A stretch of DNA of 64,000 nucleotides from Pontimonas salivibrio (lineage in GTDB: Bacteria > Actinomycetota > Actinomycetes > Actinomycetales > Microbacteriaceae), in the NCBI RefSeq assembly GCF_002950575.1, contig NZ_CP026923.1, positions 124,001 to 188,000 of the forward strand, written 5' to 3'. The notes under the pieces are model-generated. The model was not told where the DNA came from and did not search any database. It saw nothing but the letters and a program-made list of their open reading frames with translations. A program made the translations under genes and the position numbers. Shown here in pieces: positions 26,699-34,383 of the stretch (positions within the stretch are counted from its first letter, which is position 1; the number at the start of each line of letters is the position of its first letter).

Positions 26699-27671
26699 TG
26701 ACGCGCTGGTAGCCAGAGCCCGAGAGGTCTTAGAGACCGAACGGGCAGCTCTTGACGCCGTCGCGGCTCGTTGTGCGGAGCAGGTCGCCGCTGCGGCCCG
26801 GCTCATCCTGGAGCGAGAACCCGCAGACGTCATCCTGACCGGTGCGGGTAAATCCGGACACATCGCCCACAAACTCGCGGCAACCATGAGCAGTGTGGGA
26901 ACACGCAGCCACTACTACCTCACTTCAGAAATGTTTCACGGCGACCTGGGTTCCGTGGATCGGGCAGGAGCCATCATCTTGCTCTCTAAGAGCGGTTCGG
27001 GTGCTGATCTCGCTCAGTTGGTCGATTTTGCAAGCAGGAGAAACATCGCACTCATTGGAATTGTGGGAGATCGCCACAGCCCCATCGTGTCGAAACTGGA
27101 TGTGTTTATTGACGCGTCCGTGCAAAGAGAAGCAGATCCCGAAGGGTTCGTGCCGACATCGTCGACCACTGTTGCCCTCGCACTGGGTGACGCGCTCGCG
27201 GTGTGTTTGATGGAAGCCAGAGGCTTTACCAGTGCCGACTTCGCACAGTTCCACCCGAATGGGGCACTAGGCGCACGACTTAATCGCACCGTGGCCGACA
27301 TCATGGCCGGTGAGAATGAAATCCCCAGCCTGAACCCTGAGCACAGTGTGCGCGACTTGGCCATTGAAATGAGTAAGCACCCGACCGGCCTTGCCGTGGT
27401 GCGAGACGACTCCAATCACCTGCTTGGTGTGGTCAGTGACGGTGACCTCCGTCGCGCACTCACTGAAGTGAGCGACCTCTCCGGCGTGACGGTGGGCGAA
27501 GTGATGACCACACAACCCACCACCATTGGACCGGAGGCCCTGTTGGCCCACGCCCTGTCGGTCATGGAGGGCCACCAGCCCGGAGCTATTTCTGCCCTCC
27601 CCGTCGTCAGTGATGACGTGGTGAAAGGTGTTGTGACAATCCACCAACTACACAGAGAGATCCCCGCATGA
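26691..27671 (+). CDS. kdsD: D-arabinose 5-phosphate isomerase (SIS + CBS domains)
   Basis: Interconverts ribulose 5-phosphate and arabinose 5-phosphate, the entry step to Kdo. It has about 326 residues. The SIS domain has TGAGKSGHIAHKLAATM, SEMFHGDLG, SKSGSGADL and the family FAQFHPNGALGARL segment (usually FHPGG). Two CBS domains fill the C-terminal third (MAGENEIPSLNP; GVVSDGDLRRAL; GVVTIHQLHRE). I prefer ATG at 26691 (MTNDALVAR) because GAAAG lies 9 bases upstream; ATG at 26682 adds three residues. It overlaps kdsB at its 5' end and kdsA by 4 bases at its 3' end. Confidence 0.88.
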   Translation: MTNDALVARAREVLETERAALDAVAARCAEQVAAAARLILEREPADVILTGAGKSGHIAHKLAATMSSVGTRSHYYLTSEMFHGDLGSVDRAGAIILLSKSGSGADLAQLVDFASRRNIALIGIVGDRHSPIVSKLDVFIDASVQREADPEGFVPTSSTTVALALGDALAVCLMEARGFTSADFAQFHPNGALGARLNRTVADIMAGENEIPSLNPEHSVRDLAIEMSKHPTGLAVVRDDSNHLLGVVSDGDLRRALTEVSDLSGVTVGEVMTTQPTTIGPEALLAHALSVMEGHQPGAISALPVVSDDVVKGVVTIHQLHREIPA

Positions 27672-28495
27672 TGCCGACTAGAGCACCGTCTATTTCCATC
27701 ACCGACAAGATTCAACTCGGTGGTGACCGTTTGGTGATTTTTGCGGGGCCGTGCGCAATTGAAACCGAAGACCTCACCCTCCAGGTCGCCAAAGACGTCA
27801 AAGCCATGGGTGAGCGGTTGGACATCGATGTCGTGTTTAAAGCCTCCTACGACAAAGCCAACCGCACCTCGATTGGTTCCTACCGCTCGGCCGGCATGGA
27901 CGAAGGGCTGCGTATTCTCCAGCGGGTCAAAGATGAGTTTGAGATGCCGGTCATTACCGACGTCCACGAAAGCGGTCAAATTCCGACTGTCGCGGAAGTG
28001 GCCGACGTCGTGCAAATTCCGGCATTTTTGTGTCGTCAAACGGACCTTCTGATTGCCGCGGGTAAATCTGGCCGCGCGGTGAATATCAAGAGGGGCCAAT
28101 TTATGGCTGCTCGGGATATGCGCTTTGCGGTGCAGAAAGTGCAACAGTCGGGTAACCCCAATGTGTTCCTCACCGAACGCGGCGTGACGTTTGGCTATCA
28201 CGACCTCATCGTTGATATGCGTTCGTTCCCCATCATGCGCGAGTTCGCTCCCGTGGTGTACGACGTCACCCACAGCATCCAACAGCCCGGTGCGATGGAC
28301 GGGAGCTCCGGCGGTGCGCGTTGGCTTGCGGCCCCGTTGGCTCAAGGTGCCGTTGCGGTCGGAGTCGATGGTTTGTTCTTAGAAACTCACCCCGATCCGG
28401 ATAATGCCCTCAGCGATGGGCCCAACATGATCCCCACTGGTCAGTTGGAGGGTATCCTCGCCAAACTCAAGGCCATTTGGGAACTCTCGCGGTGA
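27668..28495 (+). CDS. kdsA: 3-deoxy-8-phosphooctulonate synthase (Kdo-8-P synthase)
   Basis: Condenses arabinose 5-phosphate with PEP. It has 275 residues with a full-length match to KdsA: FAGPCAIETEDL, FKASYDKANRTSIGSYR, ITDVHESGQIP, IPAFLCRQTDLLIA, FGYHDLIVDMRSF, VYDVTHSIQQPGAMDGSSGG and LFLETHPDPDNA. The Cys in AGPCAIE marks the metal-dependent KdsA class; E. coli has Asn at that position. The SYR and KANR motifs separate it from DAHP and NeuB synthases. ATGA overlap with kdsD. Confidence 0.93.
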   Translation: MMPTRAPSISITDKIQLGGDRLVIFAGPCAIETEDLTLQVAKDVKAMGERLDIDVVFKASYDKANRTSIGSYRSAGMDEGLRILQRVKDEFEMPVITDVHESGQIPTVAEVADVVQIPAFLCRQTDLLIAAGKSGRAVNIKRGQFMAARDMRFAVQKVQQSGNPNVFLTERGVTFGYHDLIVDMRSFPIMREFAPVVYDVTHSIQQPGAMDGSSGGARWLAAPLAQGAVAVGVDGLFLETHPDPDNALSDGPNMIPTGQLEGILAKLKAIWELSR

Positions 28496-28995
28496 GCGCC
28501 CTCGATATCGCCTCCTTCCAGGCGGTTCGCCTGGTGGTTCTCGATATCGACGGAGTCTTAAGTGATGGCACCGTGTCCATTGACGATGAGGACAAGCACC
28601 GTCGGGTCTTCGACATCAAAGACGGCCTCGGTGTGGTGAGGCTTGTTCAATCTGAGCGGGATGTGGTGGTGATTTCTTCTTCTGCCTCAACGGCGGGAGT
28701 GGAACGCTTACGCCGACTGGGAATTGACCCCGTCCACGTGGGAGTGTCCCGAAAAATTGACGTGTTAGAAGCTGAAGTGGCAAAGCGGGGCATGGACTGG
28801 TCTGTTGTGGCATACATGGGTGATGATTTGCCGGATATTGACTGTCTTGAAAAAGCAGGAGTGGCAGTCGCCCCGGCTGATGCGGTTGCTGCGGTCAAGA
28901 AGGTGGCGAACTATGTCACGACAGCTCGTGGCGGCAGAGGAGCGGTTCGGGAACTCTCTGACCTCATTGTTGACGGCGCCTGGCCGGGGGAGTAA
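28492..28995 (+). CDS. kdsC: 3-deoxy-8-phosphooctulonate phosphatase (HAD family)
   Basis: Dephosphorylates Kdo-8-P to Kdo. It has 167 residues, typical for KdsC. HAD motif I is VLDIDGVLSDGTV. FDIKDGLGVV, the S/T-containing VISSSASTAGVERL and the motif IV-type MGDDLPDIDCLEKAGVAVAP all follow the KdsC pattern and lack a cap domain. The GTG at 28492 overlaps the kdsA stop (GTGA). NeuC/KdnB-type relatives exist, but the neighbouring kdsA and kdsD make KdsC the best reading. Confidence 0.88.
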   Translation: MSALDIASFQAVRLVVLDIDGVLSDGTVSIDDEDKHRRVFDIKDGLGVVRLVQSERDVVVISSSASTAGVERLRRLGIDPVHVGVSRKIDVLEAEVAKRGMDWSVVAYMGDDLPDIDCLEKAGVAVAPADAVAAVKKVANYVTTARGGRGAVRELSDLIVDGAWPGE

Positions 28996-29000
28996 CGCCC

Positions 29001-29582
29001 GTGGTGAAGCCGTTTCCGTGGACTGAGAAGACCATTTCGTTGGTGGGCAATGCCTCCAGCGTGTGGCAGGGACAGTTCGGTGAACAGATTGATCGCGCGG
29101 AGTGTGTGATTCGAATCAACCAGGGAGCTTTCATCGAGCTTCGCCCTCAATCGACCGGGGTGCGCACTGACGTGTTACTCATGTCGCTCTCGGGTTACGC
29201 CTGGGATAAGGCGTGGATGTATAGCAGGGGCCGCATGAGGGCGGGCACCGTGGTGGCAATGACGCCTAAAGCGAGAACCTTTTTCGGTATTGACCTCAAA
29301 CATCTCATTCCGGTGTACCCGGTGGAATGGCACCGAGAACTTCACGAGTTATTGGGTGCGAGGCCCTCAACGGGCGCGATGGCCGTCGACCTATTGCGTC
29401 GAACCGTCGCCGACGTGTCACAAATTAGTGTGTACGGGTTCGATTTTTGGGGTTCACCGACGACCTATACCGGGATTATCAAAGCGGCACCCCACGACCC
29501 GGTTGCTGAAGAAGAATTTGTCCGATCGGCCGTGGCACCCGGTCGAGTGTTCCAAGTCGCCACCGGAGGCGATGATGGCTAA
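29001..29582 (+). CDS. GT29-like (sialyltransferase-type) glycosyltransferase A
   Basis: A 193-residue protein with the three hallmark motifs of GT29 sialyltransferases. The L motif is SLVGNASSV (13-21), then FGEQID (26-31) and VIRINQGAF (36-44). The S motif is RPSTGAMAVDLL (121-132) followed by VYGFDFWG (144-151). The VS motif is H165-x4-E170. It is much shorter than animal GT29 enzymes (over 300 residues) and has no membrane anchor, so it is probably cytoplasmic. The donor is inferred to be CMP-Kdo because it follows kdsB-D-A-C in the same operon, 5 bases after kdsC. The start is GTG at 29001. It overlaps its paralogue by 8 bases. Confidence 0.7.
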   Translation: MVKPFPWTEKTISLVGNASSVWQGQFGEQIDRAECVIRINQGAFIELRPQSTGVRTDVLLMSLSGYAWDKAWMYSRGRMRAGTVVAMTPKARTFFGIDLKHLIPVYPVEWHRELHELLGARPSTGAMAVDLLRRTVADVSQISVYGFDFWGSPTTYTGIIKAAPHDPVAEEEFVRSAVAPGRVFQVATGGDDG

Positions 29583-30159
29583 CCCGGGTGTGTTTCCGTG
29601 GCACGAGAAAACTGTGGCCCTCGTGGGTAGTGCCGAGAGCCTGTTGAGTTCCGATTTCGGGCCCGATATTGATTCCCACGACATTGTGGTGCGCATCAAT
29701 CAGGGCGCCTTCGCCGCCCTGCAACCAGAGAGCACAGGGCTACGCACCGACTATGTGTTTCTCACTCTGACCGGTGGCACCATTCGCGCAAAGGCCATGT
29801 TTTTATGGAAGGCGAAGAGGTCCGCACGCCGCGGTGTGGTCTTGATGTCTCAAAAAGGGCGCAGCCTTTTTGGTATCGATCTCGCGGGCTTCTTTTTGCA
29901 TTACCCGGCGTCCTGGCAGGATGCGCTCATTACACAGTTGGGCCACCGCCCCTCGACCGGGGCGATGGCCGTCGATCTTCTGACTAGGACGTTGGCGTCA
30001 CCAGAGCAGCTCGATCTGTATGGCTTTGATTTTTTTCGCACCCCGGATATCGCCCACGGGCGAAACCGGGTGGTGGCACACGACCCTGATGTTGAGAGGT
30101 CTTACATCCTGGGCCAGGTTCCACCCGAGCGCTTTCACGCCTCACCCGAGGTGAACTAA
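29575..30159 (+). CDS. GT29-like (sialyltransferase-type) glycosyltransferase B
   Basis: A 194-residue tandem paralogue of the preceding gene. The L motif is ALVGSAESL (15-23), FGPDID (28-33) and VVRINQGAF (38-46); TGLRTD follows. The S motif is RPSTGAMAVDLL (125-136), identical to paralogue A, with LYGFDFF (148-154). The VS motif is H169-x4-E174. Both copies keep all motifs, suggesting two active enzymes with different acceptors, as in stepwise addition of two residues. I chose ATG at 29575 because GGAGG lies 5 bases upstream, inside the end of gene A. The open frame extends far upstream, but that part shadows gene A. Confidence 0.7.
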   Translation: MANPGVFPWHEKTVALVGSAESLLSSDFGPDIDSHDIVVRINQGAFAALQPESTGLRTDYVFLTLTGGTIRAKAMFLWKAKRSARRGVVLMSQKGRSLFGIDLAGFFLHYPASWQDALITQLGHRPSTGAMAVDLLTRTLASPEQLDLYGFDFFRTPDIAHGRNRVVAHDPDVERSYILGQVPPERFHASPEVN

Positions 30160-30249
30160 GCCACTAGCGTGGTGGCCTGGTGGGTCTCACCGAAGAAGCC
30201 CCCACACACACTGAAAAAAGAATTACCCAGCACCGAGAGAGGACACGTC

Positions 30250-31326
30250 GTGGCGCAACACCGAGGCACCATTGTGGTGTTAAACGACACGGCAGCAATC
30301 CCCCACTACGGCTGCAAGGTCGTGATGATGCGCATCGTGGATGTTGTCGCCGCTGCCGGCTTCGACGTGAAAACGGTGTCGGTGTATTCCACCTGGCGGG
30401 TCCACACCAAACTGATTGATCAGGCGGCAGCGGTAATCGTTAATGGCGAGGGAACCCTGCACCATTCAGCTCAGCGGGCCCAAGCGCTGGTCGCTGTTGC
30501 GCCTTACTGCAAAGAACGCGGCATTCCGGTCTTCCTCATTAATTCTGTGTGGCAGGACAACAACTCCGAGATGGCCCATCAGGCGGAAGATTTTCTGTTG
30601 CGTTTTGTGCGCGAGTCGCGCAGTGAGGCACAGTTTGTTGCCGCGGGCCTCACAGCAAAGACCGTTCCGGACTTGACACTTGGGTGGGATTACCGCTCAG
30701 CCACACCGTTACCGGAGCGCTCCGGTCGGGTGTATACCGACGCTGTGGGGATGCCGGCCACCGATTTGCTCTACCGCTTATTCCGTGAAGATCCCGGTTC
30801 TCGTTACGTGACGATGACGCCACCGCGGGGACACCGCGGTGACTATTCTGATCAAGACTTTGAGCGCCTCGCTGCTCCATTCAATGACACATTCCCCATC
30901 ACGCTGCGCCTTCGTCTGCGCCAAATCTTTAAGAGAGCGCTGCTCATTCGGGGGAAAACTAAGAATGCGGTGCGCCGCATGAGGGGACACTTGGAGATGG
31001 TTCCCCTGGACGGCTTCATGGGGGCTTTGGAGTCTGCCGAGCTGGTCGTGACGGGTCGTTTCCATGGAGTGTGCTTGTGTCTGCTGACGGGCACTCCTTT
31101 CCTCGCGTTGACATCCAATAGCCACAAAGTCGAGGGAATGCTCGAAGACGCTGGCCTCTCCCACAGAATTGTTCGCCCCGCAGATGCCCGGGCGGTCCTC
31201 GCGCACCCGCCCGAATGGTCCGAAGAGGACGCGAAAAAAGCGAAAGCGTTTGTGCAGAAGGCCCGCCGGGGCCAAAAGGCCATGTTTGACAAGATCTTGG
31301 CGATGGCGAAAACCGAATCCTCGTGA
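30250..31326 (+). CDS. Polysaccharide pyruvyl transferase family protein
   Basis: About 358 residues. The PS_pyruv_trans domain has the early VVLNDTAAIPHYGCKVV, VNGEGTLHH and the late VTGRFHGVCLCLL-TGTPFLAL-SNSHKVEGML segment. These enzymes transfer pyruvate from PEP to make ketals on sugars of surface polysaccharides; some family members instead act as glycosyltransferases or in other polysaccharide steps. I chose GTG at 30250 (MAQHRGTIVVL), which has AGAGGA upstream; an in-frame GTG at 30169 adds 27 residues. A 90-base gap separates it from GT29-like B, the only sizeable gap in this operon. It overlaps the next gene by 4 bases. Confidence 0.75.
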   Translation: MAQHRGTIVVLNDTAAIPHYGCKVVMMRIVDVVAAAGFDVKTVSVYSTWRVHTKLIDQAAAVIVNGEGTLHHSAQRAQALVAVAPYCKERGIPVFLINSVWQDNNSEMAHQAEDFLLRFVRESRSEAQFVAAGLTAKTVPDLTLGWDYRSATPLPERSGRVYTDAVGMPATDLLYRLFREDPGSRYVTMTPPRGHRGDYSDQDFERLAAPFNDTFPITLRLRLRQIFKRALLIRGKTKNAVRRMRGHLEMVPLDGFMGALESAELVVTGRFHGVCLCLLTGTPFLALTSNSHKVEGMLEDAGLSHRIVRPADARAVLAHPPEWSEEDAKKAKAFVQKARRGQKAMFDKILAMAKTESS

Positions 31327-31895
31327 GTGGAGCTCTAGACCCGGTAAAGGTCTCCATCCGGTTAGATGTCGCCAGCGCGGCAGTGGCGGCAGTGTTGGCC
31401 GTCGTGAGTATTTTTAACCGCATCGAAGATGCCCAGGTGGGCCTTGTCGTGTGGGGCGGGTTTTTGGTGATTTTGGGTGTAGCCCACACCAGTGTTCTGA
31501 TCGCCTCAGGCCGACCCACCGGGTGGTGGAGCTGGTGGGTGGGCCACAGTCTCACCGCGGTACTCATCGGCATCTTCACACTGTGGTTTGTGCCCACCGG
31601 GTCGGTGGCGCTACTGACCTGGTCAATTGTGGTGTGGGCTGTAGTCGCTGGTGGGGCGAGTGTCGTTCAAGGTTTTCGCCAACAACGTGCGCAGGCGATT
31701 CGCAGTGACTGGATCACTGTCGGGGTCGGAACACTCTTTTTTGGCCTGTTGGTGTTGATTGTTCCACCCGAGGTGTACTGGTTGCTCGGTCTCGCGGGTG
31801 TGTGGGCGGCGATGTTGACTGTCTTTGTGGTGATTGCCGCACTCAGCGCACGCCCTGGCGCAAACGACCAGAATAGGTCCGGGGAGGATAACTAG
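31323..31895 (+). CDS. DUF308/HdeD-like membrane protein
   Basis: A 190-residue protein with about six membrane helices (for example AAVAAVLAVVSIF, VVWGGFLVILGVAHTSVLIA, LTAVLIGIFTLWFV, LTWSIVVWAVVAGGASVV, VGVGTLFFGLLVLIV). The paired-helix pattern with small residues resembles DUF308/HdeD proteins, whose biochemical function is unclear. GTGA overlap with the pyruvyl transferase gene suggests co-translation. It shares its last base with the first base of the next gene. Confidence 0.6.
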   Translation: MSGALDPVKVSIRLDVASAAVAAVLAVVSIFNRIEDAQVGLVVWGGFLVILGVAHTSVLIASGRPTGWWSWWVGHSLTAVLIGIFTLWFVPTGSVALLTWSIVVWAVVAGGASVVQGFRQQRAQAIRSDWITVGVGTLFFGLLVLIVPPEVYWLLGLAGVWAAMLTVFVVIAALSARPGANDQNRSGEDN

Positions 31896-32137
31896 TGGGG
31901 ACTAACAATGCCCGCCGCCTGATGGCGCCGGTGGAGTTCGTGGCAATCGCGGGAGTGTTGGCGCTGTTTGCCGGCTTGACCGTATTGATGGTCACGAGAG
32001 ATGTGGTGACGGCGTTTATTGCATCCGGAATCACTTTTGTTGCCGTGATTATGGTGATTGCGATGCTGTTGCTGGCGGTCACTCCCAACAACACCCCTGA
32101 GGGTGAAAAAGATAAGCCCGATTCGGGCAACGACTAG
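31895..32137 (+). CDS. Small two-helix membrane protein
   Basis: An 80-residue protein with two hydrophobic segments (FVAIAGVLALFAGLTVLMV and AFIASGITFVAVIMVIAMLLL) and a charged, acidic C-terminal tail (EGEKDKPDSGND). I do not recognise a named family. The GTG start at 31895 overlaps the upstream stop by one base, so it ends the operon. It overlaps convergent purB by 4 bases. Confidence 0.6.
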   Translation: MGTNNARRLMAPVEFVAIAGVLALFAGLTVLMVTRDVVTAFIASGITFVAVIMVIAMLLLAVTPNNTPEGEKDKPDSGND

Positions 32138-33519
32138 TCCTCTAAGTAGTCCACGAGGGAATCGGCCAGTCCCACATACGTGTGGGGGGTGAGCGCGAGA
32201 AGTCGGGTTTTCGCGCCAGCGCTGATATCCAGTGACTCAATGAAGGCGTGAAATGTCTCAGGGGTCACCCTCACCCCGCGGGTGAGGCCTTTGACCACGT
32301 CGTAGGGGTCATCAATCTGCGAGTGTCCTTGAACGATTTCCGCACGAATGACGCTCTGGATTGCTTCGGCAAGAACTTCGTGGTTTGCCTCTAAGTCAGC
32401 TGCCATCGTGTCGGCGTCGATGTCCACTTCGCCTAAGCCACGCAAGATGTTTTTCCAGGCGACCATCTGGTGGCCGAGAGCCATTCCGATGGTGCGTTGC
32501 ATGCTCGAATCGGTCAGGTCGCGCTGCAGCCTTGAGGTCGAGAGGGTTTGGGCAAGCGTGTCGAAGAGCCCGCTCGCCACTTCGAGGTTTGCTTCGGCGT
32601 TTTCAAAACGGATGGGGTTGATTTTGTGGGGCATGGTGGACGAGCCAGTTGTTCCGGCGACCGGGATTTGTCGCAGGTAGCCCATGGAGATGTAGCTCCA
32701 AATGTCCGTGCACAGGTTGTGGGCGACGCGGCCGGATTGCTGCAGGGCTTGAAAAAGTTCTACTTGCCCGTCGTGTGGCTCGATTTGGGTAGTTAGGGGG
32801 TTCCACGTCAACCCCAAACCTTCGACGAAGGACTGGGAGATCGCGGGCCAGTTGGCCTGTGGCCACGCCGCTTCGTGGGCTGAGTAGGTGCCGGTTGCCC
32901 CATTAAATTTGCCGGGGAAGTGGCGCGCCTCCACCCGGGCAAGTTGTCCGGCCAGTCGGTGCGCGAACACCGCAATTTCTTTCCCAAAAGTGGTGGGTGT
33001 CGCGGGCTGGCCGTGGGTTTTTGCGAGCATGGGAACACTCCGCCACGCGCGAGCTAAGCGAACCAATTCTTTGTGGACCTGTTGTGCGGCGGGAAGCCAC
33101 ACCGTGTGCACACTGCGCTTCACCATCAGTGCATAGGAGAGGTTGTTGATGTCTTCACTGGTGGCGGCAAAGTGGGTCAGTTCTTGAAGATGGCCAAGCC
33201 CCAACGCGACGAGCTTTTCACGAAGGTAATACTCGACAGCTTTGACGTCGTGTTGGGTGGTGTCTTCGATGGCTTTCAGGACAGCACCCTCGGCCGAGTC
33301 GAATTGGTTCACTAGGGCGCGAAGCGACTCCTTGGTTTTAGCCTCCAGCGCGGAAGCATCACCGACGCCGTGATCGGTGAGGGTGATGAACCATGCGATT
33401 TCGACTTCGAGCCGGGTGCGGTTCAGGGCGTGCTCGCTGAAGACGTCAGCAAGGTCGGCGACTAGGTGGGAGTAGCGACCATCGAGCGGCGACAGGGGTG
33501 AAATGAGAGAAGATGACAC
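32134..33519 (-). CDS. purB: Adenylosuccinate lyase
   Basis: Fumarase-superfamily lyase used twice in purine synthesis. It has 461 residues. The family signature loop is GTTGSSTMPHKINPIRFENAE, and the N-terminus LSPLDGRYSHLVADLADVFSE is PurB-specific (the E. coli-like long type). It is a single gene, convergent with the polysaccharide operon and divergent from the phoP-like gene. Confidence 0.95.
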   Translation of the reverse strand: MSSSLISPLSPLDGRYSHLVADLADVFSEHALNRTRLEVEIAWFITLTDHGVGDASALEAKTKESLRALVNQFDSAEGAVLKAIEDTTQHDVKAVEYYLREKLVALGLGHLQELTHFAATSEDINNLSYALMVKRSVHTVWLPAAQQVHKELVRLARAWRSVPMLAKTHGQPATPTTFGKEIAVFAHRLAGQLARVEARHFPGKFNGATGTYSAHEAAWPQANWPAISQSFVEGLGLTWNPLTTQIEPHDGQVELFQALQQSGRVAHNLCTDIWSYISMGYLRQIPVAGTTGSSTMPHKINPIRFENAEANLEVASGLFDTLAQTLSTSRLQRDLTDSSMQRTIGMALGHQMVAWKNILRGLGEVDIDADTMAADLEANHEVLAEAIQSVIRAEIVQGHSQIDDPYDVVKGLTRGVRVTPETFHAFIESLDISAGAKTRLLALTPHTYVGLADSLVDYLED

Positions 33520-33600
33520 TGCGAAACCCCCAGAAGTTGTGGCCGGGTTTCCATTCTGGCGTATCGGCTGCCGGGCGGCCCAACCCGACTCCCTCGCGAG

Positions 33601-33629
33601 TCATAGAAAATTCATAGACTTTATACAGA
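33601..33629 (+). promoter_or_regulatory. Direct-repeat operator (PhoP-type) upstream of the response regulator
   Basis: TCATAGA at 33601-33607 and again at 33612-33618 are spaced exactly 11 bases start to start. A degenerate third copy, ATACAGA, lies at 33623-33629. The TCANAGN-x4 repeat at 11-base periods is the arrangement bound by mycobacterial PhoP and other OmpR-family dimers. It overlaps a possible -10 (TATACA, 33622-33627), 22 bases before the gene, consistent with autoregulation. Confidence 0.6.
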
Positions 33630-33651
33630 AAAGGCGAGTGAACTGTGACCC

Positions 33652-34383
33652 ATGAACGCTGAAGACCACGCCGCTGCCTCAACAAGCTCCGCCCCCAGTA
33701 TCCGAGTGCTCGTTGTCGATGATGAAGAACCCTTAGCCGACCTGGTTGCTATGGCCCTTCGTCACGAAGGCTGGGTCGCCTCGGTGGCCTATACGGCGAA
33801 AGACGCCCTCCGGCTTCACCATGAAAACCCCCACGACATTGCCGTGTTGGACATCATGCTTCCCGACGGTGACGGTTTATCGCTGATGAAACAGTTGCGC
33901 GAGAGCGATTCCCAGCTCCCGGTGTTGTTTCTCACCGCGAAAGACGCCGTTGATGACCGCGTCCAAGGCCTCACACTGGGAGGCGACGACTATGTCACCA
34001 AACCTTTCAGTTTGGAAGAACTTGTCGCAAGGCTCCGAGGAATTTTGCGGCGGGTGGGTCAAGAGACCACAGATGACGCCCACATTGTCCGGGTGGGAGA
34101 TTTGAGTTTGAACGAAGACAGTTACGAGGTCTATCGCGGTGATACTCCCATCGAGTTGACGTCGACCGAATTTGAACTCCTGCGCTATTTAATGAACAAC
34201 CCCCGCCGGGTCCTCTCCAAAGCCCACATCCTGGATCGGGTGTGGAGCTACGACTTTGGTGGCAAGCCGAGCATTGTCGAAATTTACATTTCCTACCTTC
34301 GTAAAAAAATTGACACCCTGGGCCCACCCCTCATCCACACCGTTCGCGGTGTGGGTTACATGATTAAAGCCGCCGATTCGTGA
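33652..34383 (+). CDS. OmpR/PhoB-family response regulator (PhoP-like)
   Basis: 243 residues. The receiver domain has VLVVDDEEPLADLV, the phospho-acceptor Asp in VLDIMLPDGDGL, and the switch Lys in GGDDYVTKPFSLEELVARL. The winged-helix domain has LTSTEFELLRYLMNNPRRVLS, DRVWSYDFGG and YISYLRKKID, ending in VRGVGYMIK. It closely resembles mycobacterial PhoP along its whole length. GTGA overlap with the sensor kinase gene. It is probably autoregulated through the 11-base repeats upstream. The signal and regulon are unknown; in mycobacteria PhoP controls envelope lipids and pH responses. Confidence 0.88.
   Translation: MNAEDHAAASTSSAPSIRVLVVDDEEPLADLVAMALRHEGWVASVAYTAKDALRLHHENPHDIAVLDIMLPDGDGLSLMKQLRESDSQLPVLFLTAKDAVDDRVQGLTLGGDDYVTKPFSLEELVARLRGILRRVGQETTDDAHIVRVGDLSLNEDSYEVYRGDTPIELTSTEFELLRYLMNNPRRVLSKAHILDRVWSYDFGGKPSIVEIYISYLRKKIDTLGPPLIHTVRGVGYMIKAADS

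Noticed and set aside
26933-26948. parS-like sequence starting TGTTTCACG inside kdsD
   Set aside because: Only the first half matches the parS consensus, and the palindromic second half is absent.
27416-28345. 309-codon minus-strand open frame opposite kdsD and kdsA
   Set aside because: It overlaps two well-conserved kds genes and shows no domain, so it is an antisense shadow.
29290-29574. N-terminal extension of GT29-like B upstream of 29575
   Set aside because: It reads out of frame through GT29-like A, has no similarity to paralogue A, and a strong GGAGG precedes the ATG at 29575.
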